Assembly: GCF_020379485.1 (NCBI RefSeq)
Contig: NC_063448.1
Coordinates: forward strand, 8,765,726-8,829,725
Reading direction: 5' to 3'
Length of the DNA: 64,000 bases
From: Brassica napus
Taxonomy: Eukaryota > Streptophyta > Magnoliopsida > Brassicales > Brassicaceae
Part shown: piece after piece, positions 19,924 to 32,412 of the stretch
How positions within the stretch are numbered: the first letter of the stretch is position 1
Layout: each line of letters begins with the position of its first letter
Made by a program: the position numbers and the translations under genes
The notes under the pieces: model-generated
What the model saw: the letters and a program-made list of their open reading frames with translations, nothing else
The model's database searches: none
Told to the model about the DNA's origin: nothing

Positions 19924-21337
19924 GAAAAACCTCTGGTTAAATGTTCCATCTCTGGACTTAGATTCCATAAAATTCAGAGATGATGATGATGTCTTTTTCA
20001 GTTTCATGGATAGGTTCTTGGGTTCTGAAAATGAGCAACACTTGGAGAGATTCAAGCTGATCTATGAGGTGTGTGAGCATGATGCATCTCGTTTCAAGTC
20101 TTGGATCGATGCTGTGGCTAGGCGTAGAGTTCGTCACCTTGATGTTCATAATGAGATATGCGATGATGGGTTGGTTAAGATGCCTCCATCTATATATTCG
20201 TGTGAGAGATTGGTCAACTTAAATCTCTACTGCGTTGTTTTGGATCATCCTGAATCTGTATCCTTGCCTTGTGTCAAGATTCTGCATCTAGAGATCGTCA
20301 GGTACGATGGTGATTCGACTCTGGAGACTTTGATATCGAGCTGTCATGTTCTCGAGGAGTTAACAATAGTCCGTGATGCTAATGATTCTCTGGTGGCTGT
20401 GCGTGTGCGTTCCCAGTCGCTAAAACGCTTCAAAATAGAGTGTGAGCGTTACGAAATTGACGGTCATGCTGTTGAAATTGATGCTCCAAGACTTGAATCT
20501 ATGAATCTCAGTGATCACATGTCTGAGAAGATCATAATACACAGTATTGGTCCCTCTGCAACGGTAGAGATTGATGTTCTCTTTGGTGTGTTTTATGCTG
20601 AGCCGTTGGGGCCAGATGATTCTTCCAAGATTACTATGCTCAGGGAATTTCTCACCGGGTTATCTACAGTCGGCGACATCACCATCTCTTTTGACACTCT
20701 AAATGTATACATGGTTGATCCAATAGTATTATGCTTGCACAATTTCGTTATCGTACATTTCTTAGTAAACTCATGTTGTTTTCTATATATATCCCTTGCT
20801 TCACAGATTATTCATGATTACTGTGAAATGGAACAGCTACCTCAATTCTCCAAGTTGTCTTACTTGGAAGCTTGCTTCGAAGGAACTTCGTGGGAGATGT
20901 TGCCGACCTTGCTTGAGAGTTGCCCAAATCTATACTCTATCATTCTGGTGCGTCTCATTTACTCATGCCCTCATGTAAACCACATAGAGATTTATGATAT
21001 ATAACTCAAATTCAAAACTCCTCTCGGGTTACATTTTTTTTTTCAGGATTTTGTATGTCTTCCAGAAACGGAACAGGTTGATCTTTCATTAGTGCCCCAA
21101 TGTTTCCAATCATCTCTTGAGTATGTTGAACTGAAGACAATTGACGGTGTAGACATGAGAAAGAAAGAGAGACCACCCAGGGGAGTTTCAAGTAAGATGA
21201 AAATAGCAAAATACTTCCTAGAGAATTGTGGAGCTCTCCAGGAACTGACTCTAAAGAGGTGTTTCTGTAACATCATCAACCAAATCGAATCGATTCCAAG
21301 AAGCTCTACGGGGTGTGAAATTTTCATGGATTATTAG
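19784..21337 (+). CDS. F-box/LRR/FBD protein, paralogue E (intact)
   Basis: Predicted SCF substrate receptor of 450 residues. Exons 19784-20704, 20807-20947 and 21047-21337 (307, 47 and 96 codons) with GT-AG borders. F-box at about residues 13-57, LRR_2-type segment ([28 protein letters not shown]) in the middle, FBD in exon 3 ([27 protein letters not shown]). The first 140 bp and the promoter match paralogue F almost exactly, while the LRR region ([20 protein letters not shown]) matches paralogue A, so the gene is a recombination mosaic. Substrate unknown. Confidence 0.88.
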
Positions 21338-21509
21338 CTGAGCCACAGCTTTGTGTTTCTTACGGTATTTGCTCTCGTTGTGCTAGCTTTCTTCAAATTC
21401 ACCCGTTTTGTTTCTTAATTATTTTCGTGATGTACGTTTGTTTATCTTTTCGTTTTTCAAGTTAGTGGAAGATATTATTGAGTTGTCTCACAACTAAATT
21501 CTCTTGAAA

Positions 21510-24056
21510 TTTTTTTTTTTTTTTTTCGAATGAATGTTAAATTTATTCAACCAAAAAAAACTTTTTTACAAAGAATGCATCTTGTATACAAATGTTTTTT
21601 TTGTAAAAGAATAAGGACTATAGACTCTTTGTCATACTATCTAGAAGCAAACCATCTCACCATCGCTCCCTCGTAACCTTTGCCTTCAAGCTTCAAGATT
21701 GTGGAGATTCTGTTCCGAACACCCTTATCAATATAGCAGCAAATATTTTCCACAGTTTGAGGTTTTTCTCCATGCCTCCTACCGTTTCTCTCCCTCCAAA
21801 CAGAGTAAACTGCTAGCTGGAAAGTGTAGCGGAGCAGGAACAGCTGGATCTTATCTTGGTGTCTATCTACTAGTAGCTGCAAAATGGTTTCCCAGTCACT
21901 GCAGTAGTTAGTACCAAGCATGTTGAAGGTTAACTTTTTCCAGACTTCTCTAGAATAAGCACAGTAAAAAAAGATGGTTCCGAGTCTCCATAGGCGCATC
22001 GCACAGACCACATGCAGCATTCGCTTGTTGATTCCATTTAATCATCCTATCCCCAGTTGAGAGCCTGGTATGCACTGCCAGCCAGGTGATAAATGTGTGT
22101 TTGGGAGTGGCGAAAGGGAACCAGACGCCTTTATGCCAATCACAACGGGGCGAAGCAGTCCGAACTAGCTTCCATGTGTTCTTTGTGCTGAATTTGGTTC
22201 CATAAACATCTCCTTTACTTCGCCATAGTCGTGTATCCTGACAACTTGTGAGACCTCTCTCCCTAAGCTTAAGTATCTCTCTTTCTACTTGAACCAAAAT
22301 TTCAGTTCTATGGCTTCTCTGTCTGTAGGTTTGCACAGCTCTTTCTACCGTGGAATCCAAGCTCACTCCAAGATTAATACAACCCTCCGTGCCTACCAGA
22401 TCATACAGTTTTCCTAGTGGGCACCGCACATCAAACCAAAAAGACGTGTCGGCACCTCTCTGAATCTCCACCATTGTTAGCGAAGCTGCTATAGGTCTGC
22501 ATTTAAGTAGCTTTTTCCAAGTCCAGGAGCCTAGGGAGCTCTTGTCGTCTACCTTCCAGAAAGAAGACTTGCGAATGAGGTATTTGTGAATCCAGCGAAC
22601 CCAAAGGGATGTTTTTGCTGAAAGTAGTCTCCATATCATCTTCATACAACTAACCAGATTTGCTTCGGTCAAGGAGCGAAGACCCAACCCTCCTTCTGCA
22701 GTTGGTTTACAAACATCTTTCCAAGCAATTTTTGCTTTGTTGTGGTTCAGAGAAGGACCTGACCAGAGGAATGATGAACACATCTTATCTATCTCAGCGA
22801 TACATTGTTTAGGAAGTCTGAAAGCGGACATCCAAAAGCTTGTAATGCTGTGAGTTACGGAACCAATCAATTGCATACGGCCCGCGAAGGAGAGACTTCG
22901 AGCTGTCCACGATGTAATTATCTTTCTTATTCTCTCTAGCAGGGGAGTGTAGTCTGTGATGGACATTCTCTTTGACTGAAGGGGTAGACCCATATATCGC
23001 ACCGGGAGAGTTCATGTACCAAAAGGAAAATGCTCTATTATGCTTACTTGATCATCATCTTCAATGCCAGCCATGAACAAGGTCGATTTCTCCAAGCTGA
23101 TTTGAAGCCCCGAGTACTCTGCAAATTCAGCAAAAACCTTTAGAATCTCTTCGATGGAGCTCATTTTCCCATCAGTGAAAACCAATAAGTCATCAGCAAA
23201 GCAAAGATGAGTGAGCTTGATTCCTTGGCAATAGGGATGATAGCTGATTTTTTTTTGTTGCAGCAACCTTATCAAGCATCTTTGAAAGCACTTGCATACA
23301 CATCACAAAGAGGTAAGGGGATAATGAACAACCCTGGCGCAATCCCCTTTCATTTTGAAAATGACCTGCTAGTTCGCCATTTATTTGGACAGAGAAGGAT
23401 GCCATCTCAATGCATCTCTTGATCCACAAAACAAACCTAGGCAGAACATTGATTGCAGTCAGCACAGAGAGGACAAAAGGCCATTGAACCGAATCAAAGG
23501 CTTTAGAAATATCAATTTGCATGGAGCATCGGGCTGAGACTGAATCCTTGTGGTAGTTCTTGACTAACTCAGACGCTAGCAAGACATTTTCCATTAGTAG
23601 GCGATCCTTGAAAAAAGCCGACTGGGTTGGTGAGATGAAACCTGGAAGAATCTTCTTCAGCCTGTTAGCCAATATCTTTGAAATGACCTTGTAAAGTACA
23701 TTGCAACAAGAGATGGGGCGGTAGTCCTTCATCTGTTTCACCTCTTCCTTTTTAGGAATGAGAGCCAGGATGGTTGAGTTGATGTCTTTAGGTAGGAAGC
23801 CGTAGTCGAAAAAGGATTGTATTGCCAGCACAAACTCTTTCCCGATGACTGTCCAAGCTGCCTTAAAGAATTTGCTGGTGTAGCCATCTGGGCCTGGAGA
23901 TTTATCAGCAGCCATAGCAAATACTACTCTTTTGATCTCTGTTTCAGTTATTTCCGCCATCAGTAAACCAATATCATCCTCAGCACATTCGAACTCCAGA
24001 ATCTTTTTAACATCCTCTGTAGATATACCTTTGTAATCAGTTGGCTTCATAGTCAT
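21510..24056 (-). mobile_element. 5'-truncated LINE, minus strand, frameshifted ORF2
   Basis: A T-run at 21510-21526 is the A-tail of a minus-strand LINE. ORF2 is read leftward from 24056: LMAEITETEIKRVVFAMAAD, then YRPISCCNVLYKVISKIL, IDISKAFDSVQWP, GLRQGCSLSPYLF, LCFADDLLVFTDG, RYMGLPLQSKRMS and the zf-RVT segment (FITWLAVHTRLSTGDRM). The frame shifts near 23200-23270, 23000-23010 and 21950-22020, so it is dead. Endonuclease and ORF1 are absent. It lies between paralogues E and F in opposite orientation and is related to, but clearly older than, the LINE at 1-5305. Confidence 0.93.
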
Positions 24057-24554
24057 AAATACCTATATAGTTTCTAAGATTTTTTAGAAATGTTATATAT
24101 TAAATAGATTAACTTAAATAGTCAAATATATCTAATTGATGAAATAGACCTAGTATGAATTTTTATGGTATTTCTTTTAATAAAGAAGATATAGAATATA
24201 ATTATAAAATTTGAAAAATAGCATACATTTTTATTTTATTTTTTTTATAATAAAATTTTATTTAAATTAATGTATAATAGTATATATTATTAATTACGAA
24301 ATTAATAAATGGTATTAATTTAAATAAAATATTTTAAATTTTTAGAAAGATTTTGTTAGATTTTTTCTCAATATTTTGTTATAACTAAAAATAAAATTTA
24401 AATTTTCAGTTAAAATTGATTTATCATTTATATCTTTATATATTGAATAGATTAATATAAATAATTAAATAAATGTAATTAATGAAATGGACCTAATAAG
24501 GCTAGTATGACTTTTTTATAGTAGATAAAAAAGGTACTTTTCTTTTCATAGAGA
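24057..24554. other. AT-rich spacer, no gene seen
   Basis: Very AT-rich sequence without exon-like features; two similar phrases, AATTAATGAAATGGACCTA-like and ATCTAATTGATGAAATAGAC-like, suggest internal duplication of old transposon DNA. Confidence 0.4.
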
Positions 24555-25221
24555 AGATTTTTATATTTATTTTTTTGCAGGTTTCATCAGTTGGAAGAAA
24601 GGACAATACCGTATTATTATAGAAAAGTAACACCGTATATATAAATGTTAGGAAAATTAGTGAGACAGTAAATTATCTTTTCTTTTTTTGAATACGGCCC
24701 AATTTCCCATTATGAATCATTTTGTTGCCCAAAAAAAAAAAGCCTCGTTCATGCCATGTGGCCTGTGGGCAACCTAACATAAATTATAAATAAATAATTG
24801 TATGTGCGATAATAAATGGCGCTTTTCAATTAGTGTCCAATGTTTTAAATATAGCCATCTTCGTGCAGACCGACGAACTGAGTTTCTTCATCATCATCAC
24901 CGAGAAATCTGTGTGGCGTTTTGCCGGAGAACTTATAATGGTTTCTATCTTACTCAGAAGGTAATTTCAGCAAGTCATCTCTGTTTTTATTTTATTTTTA
25001 TTCATGGAGATCTTGCGTTGACTTTTTGCTAACATTGCGATCTCCAATTTACATGGTAAATATCAAATTTAGGTATTAGACATGGATAGCGAAACCTATG
25101 TGAAAGAGAATCAAAGGAACTACGACAGGCTAAGCAATCTACCTGATTCCTTGCTATGCAAGATACTCTCTGACTTCTCCACCAAGGAATCGGTTCGCAC
25201 CAGCGTTTTATCAAAACGTTG
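24555..25221 (+). repeat. Duplicated block, copy 2 (promoter plus 5' CDS of paralogue F)
   Basis: Nearly identical to 19257-19923. Identity drops at once after codon 46 (KRW). Confidence 0.9.
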
Positions 25222-26622
25222 GAGAAATCTCTGGTTGAATGTTCCAGTACTGGACCTAGATACCAGAACATTCTCAGATGATGATGTCTTTGTGAGTATC
25301 ATGGATAGGCTTTGTTCTGAAAATCAGCAACGCTTGGAGAGATTCAAACTGATATATCAGTTATACGAGCATGATGAATCTCGTTTCGAGTCTTGGATCG
25401 ATGCTGTGACTGGGCGTAGGATTCTTCATCTCAATGTTTATAATGAGTTTGACGATGATGATACGTTAGTTAAGTTGCCTCCATCTCTCTATTCATGTGA
25501 GAGATTGGTCAACTTGAGTCTCCGCTGCGTGTACTTGGATCATCCTGAATCTGTAACGTTGCCTTGTGTAAAGATTATGCATCTAGAGAAGGTTATATAC
25601 GCTTGTGATTCGACTCTAGAGACTTTAATATCAACCTGTCCTGTTCTTGAAGAGTTAACCATAGTCAGTGGCTACAATGATTCTCTGGAAGCTGTGCGTG
25701 TGCGTTCCCAGTCACTAAAGAGCTTCAATATAGATTGTGAGCGTGACGAAAGTGAAGGTCATGTTGTTGCAATTGATGCTCCAAGACTTGAGTGTATGAC
25801 TCTCAATGATCACAGGTCTGATAGCTTCATAATACACGGTATTGGTCCCTCTGCAAAGGTAAACATTGATGTTAGCTTTAATGGGGAAGATGATGAGCCA
25901 CTGGAACCAGATGACTCTTCCAAGATTGCTATGCTCAGTAAATTTCTAACCGGGTTATCTACCGTCAGCCACATGACCATCTCTGCTGACACTCTAAATG
26001 TATGTATATATATACATGGTTGATTCATTTATAAGAGCATTACGTTTGTACAATTTCATTTATCACATCTCAGTGAACTCATGTCTTTTTTTTCCTCGAT
26101 GCACAGGTTATTCATGATTACTGTGAAATGGAACAGCTACCTAAGTTCTCCAACTTGTCTTACTTGGAAGCTTGCTTCCAGGACACTAAGTGGGAGATGC
26201 TACCAGCCCTCCTTGAGAGTTGCCCAAATCTACACTCCGTCATCTTGGTGCGTCTCCTCTCACGCAAACCACACTGAGATTTATTATGATAACTCTTAAA
26301 TCAAACTCCTCACTGGTTATATTTTTTTTTCCAGGAATTTGATTGTCTTACAAAGACCGAGCAGGTTGATCTTTCATTAGTGCCACAATGTTTCAAATCA
26401 TCTCTTGAGTTTGTTCAGCTGAAGACAATTGATGGTGTAGACACGAGAAAGAATGAGACACCACTCAGGGGAACACCAAGTAAGATGAAATTAGCAAAAT
26501 ACTTCCTAGAAAATGGTGCAGCTCTCAAGAAACTGACTCTAAGGAAGAGTTTCTGTACCTTCATCAACCAAATCAAATCTATTCCTAGACTCTCTAAGGG
26601 GTGTGAAGTTGTCATGGATTAG
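25082..26622 (+). CDS. F-box/LRR/FBD protein, paralogue F (intact)
   Basis: Predicted SCF substrate receptor of 448 residues. Exons 25082-25999, 26107-26247 and 26335-26622 (306, 47 and 95 codons), all GT-AG and in phase. F-box at about residues 13-57 ([20 protein letters not shown]), LRR_2-type segment ([20 protein letters not shown]), FBD in the last exon ([27 protein letters not shown]). The 3' flank (ATTCGCGATGAAAGTGAC) recurs after paralogue B, showing that the tandem repeat unit included flanking DNA. Substrate unknown. Confidence 0.88.
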
Positions 26623-28252
26623 TTGAGCCAGCTTTGTTTTCTTACTATATTGCTCTCGTTGTGCTTTGTTAAAATTCACTTTTTCTTTCTTTCGTGGTAT
26701 ACATTGTTTATTTTTAGTTTTTCAAGTTGGAGGAAGATATTATTGAGTTGTCTCAACACAAACCATTTTTATTCGCGATGAAAGTGACGATAAAGGCTTA
26801 TTTGGATCATGGATGTTATTCGTGTTTTCCTTTTTCCTTTTTCCATTTATCATTATATTTTATATAATAAAACACTCATAAAGTTCAAATATTCCAGATC
26901 TTAGTTTTAGATTTCTGTGTTGCTCTTTAAAAATGTTTAAAATTACACAAAATCTCTAAATCCTATCAGTATCCAACTAAAATTGAAATCCATGATTCCA
27001 TAATCTCTTTCTTGAGAAACGTCCAAATCTAAAATCTCTTGTCATGGTTAGTATTTCTCTTGTTAACCAACTAAAGTAACCTTAGATTCTGAACCTGTCA
27101 CATATAAACTAACTAACTTGTCTTCTTTTGTTATCTGTACTTTGCACGAGTTCTAAATTATAACTAGATTTTGATTCGTGCACCCGCACGGATGTTTACT
27201 TTATCTTTTATATAAATATATATATTTGTTGTAAGTAGACATTGTTATATTATTATTATTTTATTAAATGTTATTTTGTTTTTCTTATAAGTATAATATA
27301 ATATTTCATATATTATATTTTCAAAAATATGTTGCTATTTATTTTTCATGTTACCATATCATATATGTGTCATTATATAATTAATCATATTTTATATGTA
27401 CCATCATATAAGTAATCATATAATTAATAGTATTTTATATGTATCATCATATAAATAATCATATATATTATATTTTTAAAACTTAATGCGAAATATAAAA
27501 ACCATAATTTAAATTGGTGTTTGAAATTGGGCTTTGTATTGTATATTTCTTATATATTTAAAACATTTTTATAATGGTTATTGGAAATATTTTAATAAAA
27601 ATCAATTTTTGAATATATGTATGTTTTTGAATCAATTTTTGATATAAATCAATTTTAAATTAATTTTTTTATTTGAAATATGTATATAAAATTTAAATTT
27701 TGTTTTATGATTATTTTAGACAAAAGATGTTTTTAGGTAATTAGATTGAGCTATTTCGTATATTTTAAAGCTGACCTAGATATATAGTTTTTCATAATAT
27801 AATGAACTTCCAATTTTTTTTAATAACATAAGTTTTTTTTTTAATATACCGCTATTCATGTTTCCAAACAATATTATATTTTTTTTGACTGTTATACATG
27901 TTTTCAAACACTTTTTAAAGGTACTTCTATTTTAATAAGATATATAGATTATCGAATAATTTTTTTCATTGCGTCTATCATCGCTTGTGTTTGTTGAGGT
28001 AAGAGCAAAATATATGGAGGATATGAAGAAACTGGGAGTTATTTTATGGCTAATTCAACAACCCTCAAGAGATTCAGTACTCTTCGTTTAGATCAGATGG
28101 AGGAAACAAATTATGTGATCCTCAACGAGCTCTTTGCATTGGCAAGAAAATCTATCACGTGTGAAGTTGTTGTTCAACCACATGTATGTTTTCACTAGAT
28201 CTTTCAGTTATAGAGGTATGGTAAGTAACGTTTTTTTATAACATATATTGTA
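26623..28252. other. AT-rich spacer containing a Helitron terminus
   Basis: F-box 3' flank to about 26830, then AT-rich sequence with no open exon. The sequence CTAG at 27164-27167 with the adjoining hairpin is treated separately. Confidence 0.45.
27164..27192 (-). mobile_element. Helitron-type 3' terminus, minus orientation
   Basis: On the minus strand the sequence reads hairpin CGTGC-GGGT-GCACG followed by AATCAAAAT and CTAG, then T. A short GC-rich hairpin about 10 nt before CTRR, with T at the host side, is the plant Helitron 3' end. The body would extend to the right. The matching 5' TC end was not located. Confidence 0.55.
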
Positions 28253-29360
28253 GGGAAAATTGGAAAAAAGAGACACTTTAAAGTTTGATTTGTCTCAATA
28301 AGATTTTTTGAAGTTTTTTTGGAAACTAGGATTTTATTTCCTGTTAATACCATAATATCCTTGTAATTAACCAAATAATATGAATTTTAAATATAAATTA
28401 TAATTTTCGTAATTTATTTAATATTAATTAAAAAACTAAAACAAAACAGGTAAAAACAAAAGGGAAAAAAAGGAACACGGTTAAAGGGTTTAGGGTTAAT
28501 CTAATAACCTATTTTTATCTCGTCTTCTCCGCCTTTTTCTCTTCACTCCTTCCGTGGCCATTATCGGTTACGAGTTCTTCATCAGGGTTCCGCGAATCCT
28601 TTCGTCTCTAACCTCGTTTTGGTCATTTTAGTCTTCGTTCTCAAACACTACATCCAACGAAATCGAATTATTCTTCCTCAACGAGTTTCGGGTTACGAGT
28701 TTTTTGCTAAATCGAAGTGTTTTTCCATCAATTTCATCAAAATCTCACGTTTCTTCACACTAAGTATGTGATTTCTTCTATTGAGTCTCTTAAGAGATCC
28801 CTTCTCTAAACCCTAGATTTGATTAATCTGCTTTTGAATTAATTGGATTGCAGAGTTTTATGATCTTTAATCTGCTTTTGTTTTCCTCCTCCATTAACGA
28901 GTTTTTTTAATTTATTTTCTCAGGAAAACTTGTTTCACTTCATATCAGGAGAGAGTTTTAATCCCATGTAACTTTCATTTCACTACAGGTTGCTGTTGTC
29001 TCTGTTTCAATTGGTAACGAACGTTCACTTACAAGATCTGTCTTCAAGGTGATCCCTTCTTTCTCTCTCCTTACAGATTCCTATTTTCTCTAGTGTTTAG
29101 TAAACAAAACAAAAAGCTCTCATAAGGTTAACCATGACCTGTCTTTGTACACAGAATCTTTGGATTCTATTTTCTTTCCCCTGGCTCTCCAGTCACATTC
29201 CTTTAGATTATGTTTGCTTGATTTTCTCATTTCATCTGAGTTTGATCTCAAACCGTCGTTTGCTTGTGTTGTGTCGCTTTTCATCCTGCAGCATAACAAT
29301 AGCATAAGCTTCAACACCAAGTCATGTTCATCTTCCTTTGCGTTGACCCAGAAAACAAGT

Positions 29361-29994
29361 AAACCAGGAGCTCCGCACAATGTGCGCCTTTACTCTATTG
29401 CATCAACGAGGTATGGAGACTTCTTTGACGGTAAAACAGTGAGTTTGTGTGTACGCAGAGCTGTTTATTACGATCCCGAGACTGGTAAAGAAGATCCTTC
29501 AAAGAACGGAGTCTGCAGCAACTTCCTATGTGATTCAAAACCCGGAGACAAGATTCAAATCACAGGTATGTAATCTAACTTGCATACATATAGAACCATT
29601 GAAATAAGAGTTGTGTTTACTTAAAGTTTACTTTTCGAAACCAGATCCATCCGGGAAGGTAATGCTACTACCAGAGAATGATCCAAATGCGACGCACATA
29701 ATGATAGCAACGGGAACATGAGTGGCTCCTTACAGAGGCTACCTACGTCGACTGTTCATGGAAAACCTCCCAAACTACAAATTTGGCGGCTTAGCTTGGC
29801 TCTTCTTAGGCGTGGCCAACACCGACAGCCTTCTCTATGATGATGAGTTCAGCAAGTACTTGAAAAACCACCTGGATAACTTTAGGTTCGACAAGGCGTT
29901 GAGCAGAGAAGAGAAGAACAAGAAAGGTGGGAAGATGTACGTGCAGGACAAGATTGAAGAGTATTCTCAGAGAACGAACCATGTAATGACATGA
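29361..29994 (+). pseudogene. Captured fragment of root-type ferredoxin-NADP+ reductase
   Basis: FNR transfers electrons between ferredoxin and NADP(H) in plastids. The fragment has two exons (about 29361-29565 and 29645 onward) around an intron with GTATG and CAG borders. It encodes [20 protein letters not shown] (FAD-binding RLYS), [37 protein letters not shown], then [20 protein letters not shown] and [20 protein letters not shown] (NADP domain). The [12 protein letters not shown] insertion matches the root isoform. TGA at 29719-29721 replaces the glycine after GT in the conserved GTGVAPY motif. Homology stops at EEYS, and the transit peptide and first FAD exons are missing. It retains an intron, so it was captured from genomic DNA. 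Confidence 0.9.
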
Positions 29995-30485
29995 GTCATC
30001 AAGAATAATCTTATCTTGGCTTTACATGTGCTGCCATAAACCCCAACCAAACGTTTTATAGAATAATTCAAAAGATATTTGAACCGGTCTAACCAAGAAA
30101 AATGTAGGTTATTTTTGTATGAATTTTGGAAAAACCATACAGTTGTTGGAATATTGCATTTTTGTTGTGATTTATAGACTGTTTTGGTCTTAAACACACA
30201 AATAAGCTGGCACGATTCGAGTTAGAATTTGGTATGGTGTATAAAAGCGAATGTGTGCATGCAGAAACCAAACCAAACCGAGATTTGGTTTCTTGTCTCT
30301 GAAATTCAAACAAAAGAGAACTGGTTGGTCAAATCGATATTGACTCGTATGCGATCTGCATTTATCCACTTCTGGCCATCATTCTTTGTGCATACGATAT
30401 AGACTGTTAAGAACGGGTTCATCCTCAACATTACTTGAATCACACGGCTCCTTATTCAAATCGATATTGACTCGTTCTTTTTGAT

Positions 30486-30800
30486 TTACACCCAAACCAG
30501 AGAACGTGACACACAAGGTAGTAGATTAATCCCTCTTTGCATACGCCACAAAATTAGATGCTTGCCGATCATTGGTGATATAGGATTCTCTCTTTGATTC
30601 ACCATCGAATAACTGAACTCGGTATTATGAACATTATGGTCCACCCCATAATCCTCACACACGATCCTCTTGAGCTTCTCCAATGGAGTAGTAGTTTCTA
30701 ATGTTACCATTCGACCACGCCTTGCTTTGTCTACCACGAAACTCCACTCTTCACTACAACTAGACACCCATTCACCAGATTTAACATAGATTAGAACCAT
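30486..30800 (-). pseudogene. MuDR-family transposase, N-terminal fragment
   Basis: The minus-strand ATG at 30800 opens MVLIYVKSGEWVSSCSEEWS and continues FVVDKARRGRMVTLETTTPL-EKLKRIVCEDYGVD, then SYSMVNQRENPISPMIGKHL. This resembles the N-terminal region of plant MULE transposases (residue signal: gel-like VKSGEW, DxA, LK..V..DYG, PxxI). It ends after about 104 residues without zinc finger or DDE domain. Its 5' side faces the right TIR, the expected place for the transposase promoter of an autonomous parent. I infer that internal deletion or gene capture removed the rest. Confidence 0.7.
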
Positions 30801-31569
30801 GTTGTATTGGTAGAGAGAAGAGATGACTTTGTGGATGAAGAAGAGAGAAACACAAACGAAAAGAAAAAGATCGTGGGAGGAGGAGGAGGAGAAGAACGTG
30901 GAGAAAATATTCTCAAATATATTTTGAGAGATTTATGGTAGATTTAGTTTAGATTTAGGAAATTTCTTTAACCGAATATGAAAGTTTCCATATTTTCACG
31001 ATTTGCCTAGAATATGTTCACTACCTAAGCAGAACACCGTATAGTAGGTGAGAAATGTATTCTTCCTGTAGGCGCCATATAAGGTAAAAGGCAGAACAAG
31101 TTATGTCGCGTAGTATAACCAACCTATATCATTGAGTTGTGGCTATATATCGTTATCAAGTTGTAGGTAGACCAAAGACACCTTTCTTGATTATAACGTA
31201 ACTGATTCTATCTTTTCTAGAATATACAAGAAAAGTTAGTTTACGGTATATACCCTTGATATGTCTATGTTTAAAACTTAGAATCAGACATATAAACTAG
31301 GTAGATTAACAGAATGAGTATTCTAACTGTAGCTAAAAGATAAAATAAAATATGATTCCAATTGTTTTTAAAAAAAGTTTAAACATATATATTGTCATAC
31401 TTATGTTTCCAACAATTTTTATATTTTTTTACATTTTTAAAATTCAATTTACTATTTTTCCCATTAAAGAAGGGTAAAACATGTCCAGAATTGCTAAAAG
31501 TATGAGAAGTCTTATTGTGACAAACAAAAGTTCAAAGTGTCCCATTTTTCCAATTCTCCCTATATTGTA

Positions 31570-32375
31570 TCCCACGGATAAGATTTAGCTATAAGCACAC
31601 AAAAGTCCAACAATAAAAAGCAGTCAGGTAATACTGAATACTAATAAACCACACTAATAATGAGCCAGTCTTCAACTATGAATATCTTGCGATACTAAAA
31701 GGAGGATATGAGCTCCATTGAGCCTATCCATGTAGGCATAAAAAATCAGCCAATGAAAAACCTTATTTTTGCCACATAACATTAGGTTTCTTATTCTTTT
31801 CACGCTTGTGACCTTCCCGAAATTTTTTCCAGAAACTTGAAGCGCCTTTCCAATCTCCATAACGTCTCAACCTTCCATTAATCCGTTCCTAACTCCGAGT
31901 TTTTGTGTGATTAATCCACTCCTCCCACTGGAAGCATCCAATCGACCTCTTCGCATCTCCCTTCACTACTCCTATTTAAACCAGTTTGTCCAATCTTTCA
32001 TGCAATCAGAATCGTGTTCCTCTATAGGAGAAGAAGATAAAGTCATGGCCATGAAATTTGTTAGATCCACCGGAAAATCTTGAATTTCTACGGTTCCAAA
32101 AGCAAAGAGATTTATCAGGTTTGTGTCTATGCCATTCATTATTCATTCTGCTCAAAATAATTTCATCTGATTCTTTATGCGTGATTCATTGATGTTAGCT
32201 TGATTCTTAAAAATAACTGCAAGATCATTTCACTGTTTTCCATCCTCATAATCTCCTTTCTATTTAAGCAGGTATAAGATCCAAAGGAATGTTAGTTTAG
32301 AAGTGTAACCCGCGTTTCGATCCTGTCGGAGCTCCACCGCGACCACCGAGGACCATAGTCAGAATTTCATTTGGT

Positions 32376-32412
<37 letters not shown>

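Larger units (their letters stand above)
28253..31560 (+). mobile_element. Pack-MULE with FNR fragment and MuDR N-terminal fragment
   Basis: 3308 bp bounded by perfect 9-bp duplications TATATTGTA at 28244-28252 and 31561-31569. Termini GGGAAAATTGG and CCAATTCTCCC are inverted; the TIR extends about 55 bp (GACACTTTAAAGTTTGATTT and a matching GACACTTTGAACTTTTGTTT on the other strand). A 9-bp duplication with long TIRs marks Mutator-like elements. Cargo: a root-type ferredoxin-NADP reductase fragment on plus (29361-29994) and the first part of a MuDR-type transposase on minus (30486-30800). The transposase catalytic domain is missing, so it is non-autonomous. It lies in a region with Helitron ends. 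Confidence 0.85.

Noticed and set aside
31672..31860. Minus-strand frame reading GKALQVSGKNFGKVTSVKRI with a weak zf-RVT look (FHWLIFYAYMDRLNG)
   Set aside because: Too short and too degenerate to call a LINE remnant with confidence; no A-run or neighbouring reverse transcriptase.
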